Part shown: positions 20,272 to 28,623 of the stretch, piece by piece
Layout of the letters: each line of letters opens with the position of its first letter
Numbering within the stretch: position 1 is the first letter of the stretch
Source: a virus
IMG/VR virus record: IMGVR_UViG_3300007639_000007
Location: 1 to 38,420 of that record
Direction: 5' to 3' (one strand)
DNA length: 38,420 nt
Made by a program: the position numbers and the translations under genes
Notes under the pieces: generated by a model
What the model saw: only the letters and a program-made list of their open reading frames with translations
Databases searched by the model: none
Told to the model about the DNA's origin: nothing

Positions 20272-21626
20272 CAAAAGTCTCTCACTGTTTTATAAACACT
20301 TGATGTATTATCTGCACGAGGGAATCCTGTTGCGACTGAATTCTTGCATAAAGTTAATTGAGTTTGTAATCCACCAGATTTTGTTAAATTATGGCGAACT
20401 GCAGTAATCAAATATTTACCCTTGTAAAATGAATCTAACACTCGTTCGTTACTTAGATTTTTAGTAAACGCTGGTAAATTGAAATTGACTAAAAACCCAG
20501 CGGCATACAATGGATTGCCAGAAACAGTGCATTCTACTAAAGTATTTTTTAATAAGTTTAATTGTGTCTTTCTTTGTAATAACACCGTTTCAATATTAGA
20601 GTCCTGCACCTTTACACTTCTTTCTGCAAAATATGAGTAGTTTGTCTGTCCCAAGTTTGTTAACCAATAATTGATTTCGGAATCAGTCTCTGCATAAAGT
20701 GGTTTTTCGTTTCTATTTTGAGCATCATTTAATGGGAAAGAACCATCAATTAATATATTTTTAGCAAAAGAGTTTACAACAGTATAATCGATCGTACGAT
20801 ATTTCTGTCTTATGAGATCCAATGTTTTTAATTTACCAGCATATGTTGCTTTTCGAGTATTATCAAGAATATTGAAAACTTGTTCAAAATTAAAGTCAAT
20901 AACCTCATTTGAGGTCGTTGCTGTTGAATCATTCACTTCTTTTGCATATTTAACAGAACCATAGTTGAGTGTATTGAGGACTGGTCGCTTCAGAAGAGTT
21001 TCTAGAGAAATAAAATTGTATCCATATCTATTCTCAAAAAACAAAAACGGTGATTCATTAGCATTAAATGAATATGCAGCAAGATAATTAATCGCTTCAA
21101 ATGGTTTATAGTTCGTCAAAACGTGTCTAAAAATTCCAGAAGATGTTTCGAAATTTTCTGCAGCATTGACTCGTTTTTTATTTGCTCTTAATGTTTGTGT
21201 TAAGATGTTATACACATGTTGAGTTGCAGAAACATCTTTCAGAGTTTTAGATATGTTTAATTGATTCGAAAATACAAGTTCTTCAGAACAAAACCAAACT
21301 GTGAAAAATTGAGACTGATTTTTTAAATTTGGCTTTCTATCACTAATTTTATAAATTCTAAAAGTTCTTTCATATTTTAACTGCCCTTGATCTGGTCTTT
21401 GGAAAGAAATGTAAACATATTCATTTCCGTGAAGATCTAGACTAATTGACGAGCCGCTGCCGTCTGCAATTTGCATTGATCCAGTGACAACTGGATTAAA
21501 GATATCTTCGTGTATATTTAAAATATTTACAGCATCAGTAATATCATTATTTGCGCCAGTTGAACTGACGATCTTAATTGTTTGCTGTATATCTCTATTT
21601 GTTGTAGTCGTATTCAGATTAGCCAT
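20271..21626 (-). CDS. Baseplate hub protein, gp27-like
   Basis: This 451-aa protein contains segments typical of contractile-tail hub proteins: an early beta-barrel part (ILNIHEDIFNPVVTGSMQIADGSG, about 34-57), YERTFRIYKISDR, a helical insert around DVSATQHVYNILTQTLRANKK, and a second barrel with FFENRYGYNFISLETLL. It lies directly before gp5 with a TGATG overlap. That matches the functional pairing of gp27 and gp5 in the T4 hub, although in T4 gene 27 lies elsewhere. The ATG overlaps the gp53 stop by 8 bases. Assignment rests on the pattern and on context. Confidence 0.75.
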   Translation of the reverse strand: MANLNTTTTNRDIQQTIKIVSSTGANNDITDAVNILNIHEDIFNPVVTGSMQIADGSGSSISLDLHGNEYVYISFQRPDQGQLKYERTFRIYKISDRKPNLKNQSQFFTVWFCSEELVFSNQLNISKTLKDVSATQHVYNILTQTLRANKKRVNAAENFETSSGIFRHVLTNYKPFEAINYLAAYSFNANESPFLFFENRYGYNFISLETLLKRPVLNTLNYGSVKYAKEVNDSTATTSNEVIDFNFEQVFNILDNTRKATYAGKLKTLDLIRQKYRTIDYTVVNSFAKNILIDGSFPLNDAQNRNEKPLYAETDSEINYWLTNLGQTNYSYFAERSVKVQDSNIETVLLQRKTQLNLLKNTLVECTVSGNPLYAAGFLVNFNLPAFTKNLSNERVLDSFYKGKYLITAVRHNLTKSGGLQTQLTLCKNSVATGFPRADNTSSVYKTVRDF

Positions 21627-22302
21627 TCAAAATCGTTTCCAATTCAAAAACCAATGGTTGGATATATTGTGGTTTAAGCAATTTAATTTCTCTCTTTTCT
21701 TCATTTAATCTATATTCATGATCATAAACCATAACTTGTTTATAGGTACTTTTTTGCGTAAGTGTCGCAGTGTTTGCAGAGGATGGGTCTGCATTATTTG
21801 CGTGAAAATGATATACTTGAGTTGTTGGAGTATTTACAGCAACTGTTGAGAGTGTGTTTGTGGTATAACTATATTGATCAAGAGTAATGATATAATTGTT
21901 TGTGGTCACAGTTGTCGCGCCGTTCACAATAGCCAACGTGTCTTCAACCTCAAGTTCATAATGATGAATTGTGCTATAGGCTTCTCCAATAGAAGTTAGA
22001 TCATATTGTTTTAACATCTTTCGTTCTAGTGCAGGCTGAGTCAACGGAAACTCAAATTGAGCGTCCATAATATCATTAACGTAACATATGATCCAATGAT
22101 AAGAAGGATCGCCATATTGTTTATATGCAACGATATCTGGTGTGTCACCATCGGCTAGTTGATATTTGTAGAATGAATATGCATTATTCAACACTTGACT
22201 GCGAACTTTAAATCTAGAAAAGATATTTGTAACTGCTTTTGGGCTCTCAGTCTTTAAATTAAATGCATAAAATAGTTTTGGAAAGTTTGAAAAGAACGAC
22301 AT
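21619..22302 (-). CDS. 53: Baseplate wedge subunit gp53
   Basis: This 227-aa protein (T4 gp53 is 196 aa) has the typical gp53 N-terminal LysM-like part: SFFSNFPKLFYAF, then YSFYKYQLADGDTPDIVAYKQYGDPSYHWIICYVNDI (about residues 42-79). gp53 completes the wedge and joins adjacent wedges around gp6/gp25. It follows gp48 by 2 bases and overlaps the hub gene by 8. Confidence 0.9.
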   Translation of the reverse strand: MSFFSNFPKLFYAFNLKTESPKAVTNIFSRFKVRSQVLNNAYSFYKYQLADGDTPDIVAYKQYGDPSYHWIICYVNDIMDAQFEFPLTQPALERKMLKQYDLTSIGEAYSTIHHYELEVEDTLAIVNGATTVTTNNYIITLDQYSYTTNTLSTVAVNTPTTQVYHFHANNADPSSANTATLTQKSTYKQVMVYDHEYRLNEEKREIKLLKPQYIQPLVFELETILNG

Positions 22303-22304
22303 TC

Positions 22305-23528
22305 TTAGTATCCTTCAGCGACAGAATTTCTATCAATGATTGCTGTTTCTTGAAATGTGAGTTGCATTCTAGTTTCAACTGGCATGCCATCATCAAAAGT
22401 CGCAAATCCATTTGGAGCGTAATCTAGATTTAATCCAGTCAAAACACATTTTTTAGTCCTGAACAATTTATCATTCAAGTTACCATTACCATCATAAAAT
22501 TCAATCTCAAACTGAGCTGGCGGAATAAAGTAACGACCAGTTGAACTGTCTGGGATTTTTGGAGCTGAATACAATTTCAAAAGGTAGATGATTGTTTGAA
22601 TGTCAGCGGCTTCTCTTCTATTTTTCGGAATCATTCTAAAATCAAATACGAATCGACGCAAAACTGGAGATGTATAGATCATCTCAAGTTGCGGATTAAC
22701 TACTCTTCCTGTTGTCGCAAATAATCCAAGTTTAGTTGCACTTGCATCTCCACCCAAAAGTTTACTGGCTAACGTTGCAGCCATTTCACCGATGTATGGA
22801 TCCATTTCTTCTGTGCCACCCTTTTTTGCGGCGAGTGCTTGTGCAGCGAATCCACCTAGTCCAAGAGTAGCAGTAACGGAGAGTGTTTCATATTCGTTAT
22901 CGTAACTCGTATTGATACCCTCTGGCATGAACAGTCCAATTGCTATCTTTTGTTGATCTACGTTTCGTTTTAGTGCAAACGATTGTAATAGATTTTTTGC
23001 TCTGTCGATGATCGAACCAGTGCCACTAGTTGAGGTGCCGAATAAGACGTTTCCTGCTTGATTTATTACATTTTGACCCGTTTCAGTCGTAGCGGCTACG
23101 CCAACTAAAGCACCAGTGAGTCCAGCTGCAGCTGCGCCTACAGCACCCGCTGCGATTGTTTCTCCACCAGGAATTGCTGATACAACCGCACTAGTTGCAG
23201 CTCCGACCTGTGCTGCTCCACTTCTTAGAGAAGCGGTCGTTTGGTCAAAAACTTCTACGGAACCAATTTCAAATATTTTTAGTAAAACGTAAGGAACACC
23301 ATTCACACCTACATCGCTTGGAAATCTAAGTATTTTTATTTCTGTTGGATTTTCTACTGTTAAATCCTTTTTAGTCCCAGTAACGACAACTTCTTCTAAG
23401 CCAGCCAAATCATCTAATCGAGATTTGGTTGTTGCGGCATAACTTGAAGGTTGACCAGTCTGTTTTTGTTCATCAAGACCAGCCTGTTTAGTGGCGTTAT
23501 TAATTGCCTCTTCTAATGTATCTGCCAT
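22305..23528 (-). CDS. 48: Baseplate tail-tube cap gp48
   Basis: This 407-aa protein (T4 gp48 is 364 aa) has an N-terminal polar region, then LRFPSDVGVNGVPYVLLKIFE (about 68-88), an Ala/Gly-rich middle, and a C-terminal LysM/tube-like part with FDFRMIPKNRREAADIQTIIYLLK and TGLNLDYAPNGFATFDDGMPVETRMQLTFQE. This order matches gp48/gp54-type tube initiators that sit on the hub and start tail-tube polymerisation. It is the first gene of the minus-strand virion block and has an AGGAA Shine-Dalgarno (23541-23535 region) in the 22-base divergent gap to gp4. Confidence 0.85.
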   Translation of the reverse strand: MADTLEEAINNATKQAGLDEQKQTGQPSSYAATTKSRLDDLAGLEEVVVTGTKKDLTVENPTEIKILRFPSDVGVNGVPYVLLKIFEIGSVEVFDQTTASLRSGAAQVGAATSAVVSAIPGGETIAAGAVGAAAAGLTGALVGVAATTETGQNVINQAGNVLFGTSTSGTGSIIDRAKNLLQSFALKRNVDQQKIAIGLFMPEGINTSYDNEYETLSVTATLGLGGFAAQALAAKKGGTEEMDPYIGEMAATLASKLLGGDASATKLGLFATTGRVVNPQLEMIYTSPVLRRFVFDFRMIPKNRREAADIQTIIYLLKLYSAPKIPDSSTGRYFIPPAQFEIEFYDGNGNLNDKLFRTKKCVLTGLNLDYAPNGFATFDDGMPVETRMQLTFQETAIIDRNSVAEGY

Positions 23529-23538
23529 GAATAGTTCC

Positions 23539-23546
23539 TATAAATA
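23539..23546 (+). promoter_or_regulatory. 4: Candidate late promoter TATAAATA in the gp48/gp4 divergent gap
   Basis: An exact T4-type late box lies only 5 bases before the gp4 ATG at 23551. With normal late spacing, transcription would begin at or next to that ATG, so the mRNA would be leaderless or start just inside the gene. The same 22 bases also contain the Shine-Dalgarno of gp48 on the other strand. Confidence 0.5.
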
Positions 23547-23550
23547 CTTG

Positions 23551-23985
23551 ATGGCTTATAGTGGTAAATTCAGTCCGAAAAATACCAATAAATATTTAGG
23601 TGATCCTACGAACGTCTGGTATAGAAGTCTATGGGAACGCCGAGTAATGGTGCATTTGGATGATAATCCAAACGTAATTGAGTGGTCTAATGAGGAGATC
23701 GTCATACCTTATTTATCCCCAGTGGATAACAAAGTGCATCGATATTTCCCAGACTTTTTCGTAAGGACAAGAAATAGGAATGGCGTTATACAGGCAATGA
23801 TTCTTGAGGTTAAACCTAAAAGCCAATCAATACCGCCAAAACAAAGAAGTCGAGTTACGAAACAATATATCCGAGAAGTCATGACTTACGGAATAAACGA
23901 AGCAAAATGGAAAGCAGCAACTGAGTACTGTAAGGATCGAAGTTGGACTTTTAAGGTAATTACTGAAGAAGATTTAGGAATCTGA
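23551..23985 (+). CDS. 4: Head completion protein gp4
   Basis: This 144-aa protein (T4 gp4 is 150 aa) has the typical start MAYSGKFSP, then YRSLWERRVM, IEWSNEEIVIPY, RYFPDFFVR and ILEVKPKSQ. The WE, PDF and EVK residues give a TnsA-like PD-(D/E)XK pattern, which is known for the gp4 head-completion family. gp4 joins the filled head before tail attachment. I prefer the ATG at 23551 because family members start MAYSGKF. An in-frame ATG at 23527 would add MNSSYKYL and overlap the divergent gp48 start. Confidence 0.88.
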   Translation: MAYSGKFSPKNTNKYLGDPTNVWYRSLWERRVMVHLDDNPNVIEWSNEEIVIPYLSPVDNKVHRYFPDFFVRTRNRNGVIQAMILEVKPKSQSIPPKQRSRVTKQYIREVMTYGINEAKWKAATEYCKDRSWTFKVITEEDLGI

Positions 23986-24533
23986 TGCCATCACTTTTTG
24001 ACAAATTAAGTAGAGAGATGAATGCCGCAGGTATTCGTCCAAGAACAGACGCAGCTCGAGCATGGCTTGGGGCTAAGATCGGAAAACTTCGAATCCCATC
24101 CGACCGTTCAAATATCTTAAACGATGCATCGCGTATCTCAGCAAAGACACTGATAGGTCGTATGTATTTCTATCATTATGACCCTAAACTCAAGGATACG
24201 CTTCCTGTCTACGATAAGTTTCCGCTTGTAATTCCAATTGAGCCTTATAGCGACGGATTTTTGGGGTTAAACCTTCATTATCTCGATCCATACTCTAGAT
24301 TAGCACTTCTTGATCGCTTATTGGATTTCGCTAACAACGATAAATATAATGATACGACGAAACTCAATTTGTCGTATGATCTTTTGTCAAGTGCTAGAAG
24401 ATACAAACTCTTTGAGCCATGCGTGAAACGCTATTTGCTGAATCACATCAGATCTTCTGTGATATACATTGAACCAGACAACTGGGAAACAGCAATCTTT
24501 TTACCAACTGCAAAAATGGTGTATAAACGATAA
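23985..24533 (+). CDS. Conserved phage assembly protein, unknown (182 aa)
   Basis: This 182-aa soluble protein has a core SAKTLIGRMYFYHYDPKLKDTLPVYDKFPLVIP followed by SDGFLGLNLHYLDP (about residues 50-100). I associate that signature with a small conserved protein of marine T4-like phages that has no assigned function. The remainder is helical with a C-terminal IYIEPDNWETAIFLP motif. It overlaps gp4 by TGATG and the next gene by TAATG. A head-completion or tail-joining role is possible from these neighbours only. Confidence 0.65.
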   Translation: MPSLFDKLSREMNAAGIRPRTDAARAWLGAKIGKLRIPSDRSNILNDASRISAKTLIGRMYFYHYDPKLKDTLPVYDKFPLVIPIEPYSDGFLGLNLHYLDPYSRLALLDRLLDFANNDKYNDTTKLNLSYDLLSSARRYKLFEPCVKRYLLNHIRSSVIYIEPDNWETAIFLPTAKMVYKR

Positions 24534-25264
24534 TGGCACTAGATGAACCACAAGAAGTTATTCAAGAATTTGTAGTTACAACCAATCGCCCACCTTATAA
24601 CTATTATGACGTAAATAAGATTTTACGACATAATCTCTTAAAGAGCGCGAAGTTTGCCGTCCAGTTTCCATCTCTTCCAGAAATTATTGGAATGAGTGTT
24701 AAGAGTGAAGACTTAACGTTCCTTTGCGACTCAGTAGAATTCCCTGGACAATCGCTCACAACTACCGAATTCAGAACACCAGGTAAACTTAAACTCAAAG
24801 TTCCATATCTTCGCGAACAGAATGAAGTTACAATGACATTCTATCATAGCGAAGAATTCCCAATGTATGATCTATTCGCAAATTGGATCTCAAACTCCTC
24901 GCCAACAAATACAACAAATTACTATTTCGACGAGATCGTTTGTCCAGCGATAAACATCGTTCAGTTTGATGAGGTAAGTGGGTATCTTGGACTAAAAAAT
25001 AACATGTCCAAATACATGATGGTCATTTTACGAAAAGCCTATCCTTTGAACTTTGCCTCCATGCCTTCTAATTGGGCAGACGACGGATACCATAAAATGA
25101 CAGTCACGTTCTTTTATGAAGAACTCCAGACGCAGTGGGCAGCAGGAAGAAGTCTACCATTTATGGCTGATAGATTTGGCGTAACTACAGATAATACAAA
25201 TGCCGACCCATCAAATAAGGGAAATCCAATATCTAATCAAAATCAAAATCAAATAGGAATATAA
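24533..25264 (+). CDS. Tail-tube-fold baseplate protein, gp54-like
   Basis: This 243-aa protein has conserved segments of the gp19/gp54 tail-tube fold in T4-like phages: AKFAVQFPSLPEIIGM, LTFLCDSVEFPGQSLTTTEFRTPGK, KVPYLREQNEVTMTFYHSEEFPMYDLFANWI, YYFDEIVCPAINIVQF and AYPLNFASMPSNWADDGYHKMTVTFFYEEL. T4 gp54 (320 aa) sits with gp48 and initiates the tube. The length and C-terminus are closer to gp54-like proteins of marine phages than to gp19, but I cannot exclude a second tube-related paralogue. Confidence 0.75.
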   Translation: MALDEPQEVIQEFVVTTNRPPYNYYDVNKILRHNLLKSAKFAVQFPSLPEIIGMSVKSEDLTFLCDSVEFPGQSLTTTEFRTPGKLKLKVPYLREQNEVTMTFYHSEEFPMYDLFANWISNSSPTNTTNYYFDEIVCPAINIVQFDEVSGYLGLKNNMSKYMMVILRKAYPLNFASMPSNWADDGYHKMTVTFFYEELQTQWAAGRSLPFMADRFGVTTDNTNADPSNKGNPISNQNQNQIGI

Positions 25265-25276
25265 TGAGGAATTGAT

Positions 25277-26032
25277 ATGCCTTTACCAAAAATAGATTCA
25301 CCAATCTTTGAATTGAAATTAGTTTCATTACCAAACCCAGTTAAGTTTAGACCGTTCTTAGTAAAAGAAGAAAAATTACTTTTAATGGCACTTCAGGGAG
25401 AAGATGAGGACAATATCTACAAAACGATTAAACAAGTCATAAACAATTGTTTAATTAGCGATATCGATATTGATACGCTCCCAATTTTTGACATTGAATA
25501 TTTGTTTTTAAATGTTCGTGCGCGATCAATGGGCGAATCAATTGAAAGTTACTTTATGTGTCGTAATGTGGTTGGTAAAGATAAAGATGAAAATGGAGAA
25601 CAAATTGATGTTGAGTGTAAGAATTTAATGCCAATTAGTATTAACATTCTTGACATTAAACCACCAGTTACCGACGTACAATCTAAAGTTTATGTGACTG
25701 ATAAAATTGGAATTCAATTAAAGTTTCCAAATTTAAGATCATTTAGATCAATTGAAATGTTGTCAAATGAATTGACAAACGAAAAACTCTTTGAGTTGAT
25801 TTACGAATGTACAGATTATGTTTTTGACGAAAATGGGGTATACTATGCAAGTGAATCTTCGAAAGAGGAAGTGCTGCAGTTCATTGATGCTCTAACACAG
25901 GAACAGTTTGATCGTATTGTTGGCTTTTTTGAGAGTCTTCCGAAAATTAAACACGACACAACAACAACTTGCCAAAAGTGTGGATTCAAACATGATCTCC
26001 ACCTGGAGGGTCTCAACGATTTTTTTATCTAA
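25277..26032 (+). CDS. 26: Baseplate hub subunit gp26 (T4_baseplate family)
   Basis: This 251-aa protein (T4 gp26 is 208 aa) has the family signature near the N-terminus: PIFELKLVS, VKFRPFLVKEEKLLLMALQGEDE (about 23-45), then CLISDIDIDTLPIFDIEYLFLNVRARSMGE. A CQKCGFKHDLH motif lies about 15 residues before the C-terminus. T4 gp26 acts with gp51, gp27, gp28 and gp29 in hub assembly. The gene ends GAT TTT TTT ATC TAA, and the last T-run is a possible -1 slip site into the next ORF. A separate start, ATGAGGA then a Shine-Dalgarno-like AGGA, lies just upstream of the ATG at 25277. Confidence 0.85.
   Translation: MPLPKIDSPIFELKLVSLPNPVKFRPFLVKEEKLLLMALQGEDEDNIYKTIKQVINNCLISDIDIDTLPIFDIEYLFLNVRARSMGESIESYFMCRNVVGKDKDENGEQIDVECKNLMPISINILDIKPPVTDVQSKVYVTDKIGIQLKFPNLRSFRSIEMLSNELTNEKLFELIYECTDYVFDENGVYYASESSKEEVLQFIDALTQEQFDRIVGFFESLPKIKHDTTTTCQKCGFKHDLHLEGLNDFFI
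26020..26026 (+). other. Candidate -1 ribosomal frameshift site T-TTT-TTT
   Basis: Seven T residues end gp26 in frame as GAT TTT TTT, then ATC TAA. A -1 slip here would continue as TAT CTA ACT TTT CGT and run in the downstream ORF to 26268. That frame is open from 25996 and has no stop in between. The fused product would be about 330 aa (250 from gp26 plus 80). No clear downstream pseudoknot is visible. Confidence 0.55.
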
Positions 26033-26268
26033 CTTTTCGTGATGTAAATTTGAAGGGATACTATAGCAATATGTTTACACTAGTGCATCAATATAAGTAT
26101 ACCCTAACAGAGCTTGAGAATATGATTCCGTGGGAAAGAGACATGTATATTGGAATGGTGAACAATTGGGTGAAAGAAGAGACAGAGAAACTAAAACAAC
26201 AGAGTACCGAGTCGCAACAAGAAATGCAAAAAATGTTTAGAAATCTTAAATCTAAGAAGAAACGATAA
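26026..26268 (+). CDS. C-terminal extension of gp26 by frameshift, or separate small hub-assembly protein
   Basis: The downstream frame encodes YLTFRDVNLKGYYSNMF, then VHQYKYTLTELENMIPWERDMYI and a charged helical tail. The sequence upstream of the first start candidates (TTG 26050, ATG 26071) is protein-like and in frame with the slip site. The Shine-Dalgarno-like AAGGGA is about 12 bases from the ATG, which is long. The motif TELENMIPWERD is typical of small proteins after gp26 in marine T4-like phages. As in lambda G/GT, an extended chaperone just before the tape-measure gene would make sense. It ends with a TAATG overlap to the 767-aa gene. Confidence 0.65.
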   Translation, partial: YLTFRDVNLKGYYSNMFTLVHQYKYTLTELENMIPWERDMYIGMVNNWVKEETEKLKQQSTESQQEMQKMFRNLKSKKKR

Positions 26269-28571
26269 TGACAATCGCAAGTGTTGCACAAGACCTGTAT
26301 ACAATCCAGTCTAGAAAAAATGTTCCATTTAAAACGGCAGCATCTATTCTTCTACGTGAAGAACTTGCTGCTCGATTTTCTGTATACAATATCGTAAAGA
26401 TCGTTACGAAGTCTAGTCTCCTTGCAACCATTGCGCAAGCAAAGTACGGTAAACAGACTCCTGAACAAAAAGCGCAAATGGATAAAGAAAAAGAACAGCA
26501 GCAAAGATCTGCTTTGTTCCAGCGATACACTTTATCATCAATTGCAAACTTAAATCGTAGACTTACTCTGCTTTCTAGCATTGTAGAGCGAAACAATCAA
26601 CTTGTAACAAATCTGTACAATGAGATTGGATCATATAGAATGGGCAGAAGAATCAGTCCTCAAATGCTTTCAAATCCGAGAGCAATTAAGATTCCGCTCA
26701 ACAGATCAATTAAAGGAAAACTCGACGAACTGTCTGCTGAACTTGCTGAACTGAAGAAAATAAAAACGATACAAAAACAATATAGACAATCCAGACCAGC
26801 TCCCAAAAAAACTAAAAAAGAAACAGAGTCTGATTCAACTAGTGGATTAATCTCTTTTCTATTATCTAATCCAAGACTAGCAATGACATTGATGGGTGGA
26901 GCAGGAACGGCAATTGGTCTTGGGACATTTGCTGCACAAATTGGATCACTAATTACCGCACCAAAATTAATTGGTCGAATGACGGATAGATTTAGTGGTA
27001 AGCCTGGGTTTGAAAATCCATTGGCAGAAGAAGCCAGTCAATTTTTTGATCCACTTTTGATGGGAGCAGCGGGATACACTGCGGTAAGAGGTGGTCTTGC
27101 GGCAACTTCAATTGGGTATGATTTAGTACAAAAAATGAAGGCAAAAAGATTAGAGAAACAATTAACAGAAAGATATGCCAGTGGTAAGGGTCCACTTGCT
27201 CAAAAGTCAAGACCTAGAGAAAGAGCACAAAGAATTGTTCAAAGAAAGTCTGGACAAATCGGAAAATGGAAACAATTAAGTCCAGCTCTAAAAGGAATTG
27301 CGAAAAGATTACCAGCATTCATGGCTGCAGATGTGGCATATGAAATTGATAGAATGTCTGGATATGTGGCAGATCATTCTACAAATAAGATGAATGATAG
27401 CCAATTTAAAGAAAACATGACCAATAGTTATGCAGAACTTATATCAACTGTCGGAATTGGTGGTGTTGCCACAGCGTTTGGTGGGATCATAGGAACTGCA
27501 GCGTTCCCAGGTCTTGGAACAGCAGCTGGACTTGTTGGTGGTGGTGTTCTTGGTGCAATTGCGAGCATTTACGTTGATGAAGAAGATTTAGATGGAGTTG
27601 CTTCAAAAGTATTTGATATGATACATCGCGACATAGCACTTCGACTTGAATCATCTAAAGAAACTCCAGGGACGCCACCAGTCACAGGCAGTCGTCGAAG
27701 AGTTGGACGGCGCGAAATAACAGCAAGTGACTATGCAAGAACTCAAGTTGCTGCTACTCCAGTGACAAAAAATTCTGGAAGAAAACTGCTTGATTACATT
27801 GGAAACCTTGAATCGCAAGGAAATTATAATGCTGTGAATTATACAGCAGTGCAGCATGGATATCCAAAATCAATGGATTTAACCAATAAGACTCTAGCAG
27901 AAGTCTTGGCACTACAAGCACAAATGATCAAAGACGGTGCAGCAAGTAGTGCAGTTGGAAAGTATCAATTTTTGCAAAGCACTCTCAAAGAAGAAGCGCA
28001 GAATATGGGTCTTGATTTGGCAAAAACAAAATTCGATCCTGCAACTCAAGACGCATTGATCTATAATCGTTTAGTTAGAATGCGTGGCTACAAAGATTTC
28101 GGAAACAATAAAATAACAGCGCACCAATTTGTAAAGAATCTTTCAATGGAATTTGCATCAATTCCAGACCCTGATACTGGCAAAAGTTATTACCAGGGTC
28201 TAGCAGGAAACAAGTCTCTTGTAGCATTAGAAAGCATATATTCTGCAATTGGAGCATCACCAACTGATGTGGCATCAGCAGTCAGACTTGCTCAATCTCC
28301 TCCAGCACTTCCAGCAGGTGATCGATCTGCGCAATCACCACCAGATTCTCCACTTGTTGCAGATACAGATGCAATAGATGGTGAATCAACTGCAATTACG
28401 GCAGAGGCTGCAGCAATGGGGCTTTCTCAATTAAGTGCACAAGTGACTGCTGCTCTGACTGGAATCGATTCTAGAATAAATGCTCTAGAAAACTCAAATC
28501 AAGATCGATCAATTAATGTTAGAAATAGAGAATCTACGATCGAAGAACTTCGAAGAGTTTATGGTGGATAA
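26268..28571 (+). CDS. Tape-measure/hub-like protein with muramidase-like domain
   Basis: This 767-aa protein has a basic, helical N-terminus (1-185) and two Gly/Ala-rich hydrophobic segments (about 202-230 and 392-435) that could insert into membrane. A lysozyme-like domain spans about 505-660: LDYIGNLESQGNYNAVN with likely catalytic E515, GKYQF at 564-568, and DPATQDALI around 590-597. A Pro/Ser-rich linker and a C-terminal coiled coil ending in STIEELRRVYGG follow. Long helices plus transmembrane segments and a muramidase are typical of tape-measure proteins. T4 gp29 is 590 aa and lacks the muramidase. Because gp5 here has no lysozyme, this protein is the likely cell-wall-cutting component. 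The tape-measure role is inferred. Confidence 0.7.
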   Translation: MTIASVAQDLYTIQSRKNVPFKTAASILLREELAARFSVYNIVKIVTKSSLLATIAQAKYGKQTPEQKAQMDKEKEQQQRSALFQRYTLSSIANLNRRLTLLSSIVERNNQLVTNLYNEIGSYRMGRRISPQMLSNPRAIKIPLNRSIKGKLDELSAELAELKKIKTIQKQYRQSRPAPKKTKKETESDSTSGLISFLLSNPRLAMTLMGGAGTAIGLGTFAAQIGSLITAPKLIGRMTDRFSGKPGFENPLAEEASQFFDPLLMGAAGYTAVRGGLAATSIGYDLVQKMKAKRLEKQLTERYASGKGPLAQKSRPRERAQRIVQRKSGQIGKWKQLSPALKGIAKRLPAFMAADVAYEIDRMSGYVADHSTNKMNDSQFKENMTNSYAELISTVGIGGVATAFGGIIGTAAFPGLGTAAGLVGGGVLGAIASIYVDEEDLDGVASKVFDMIHRDIALRLESSKETPGTPPVTGSRRRVGRREITASDYARTQVAATPVTKNSGRKLLDYIGNLESQGNYNAVNYTAVQHGYPKSMDLTNKTLAEVLALQAQMIKDGAASSAVGKYQFLQSTLKEEAQNMGLDLAKTKFDPATQDALIYNRLVRMRGYKDFGNNKITAHQFVKNLSMEFASIPDPDTGKSYYQGLAGNKSLVALESIYSAIGASPTDVASAVRLAQSPPALPAGDRSAQSPPDSPLVADTDAIDGESTAITAEAAAMGLSQLSAQVTAALTGIDSRINALENSNQDRSINVRNRESTIEELRRVYGG

Positions 28572-28595
28572 AAAAAGGGGAGCATCAGCTCCCCC
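28570..28595 (-). terminator. Rho-independent terminator of the gp32 transcript
   Basis: On the minus strand a GGGGAGC/GCTCCCC stem (7 bp, 4-base loop; stem arms 28577-28583 and 28588-28594) is followed by a T-run (28576-28570) that overlaps the stop codon of the convergent 767-aa gene. For plus-strand transcripts the hairpin lacks a T-run, so termination there would be weaker. A second hairpin (GAAAAC/GTTTTC, 28596-28614) lies between it and the gp32 stop. Confidence 0.9.
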
Positions 28596-28623
28596 GAAAA
28601 CATCGATGGTTTTCTAATCGAAA

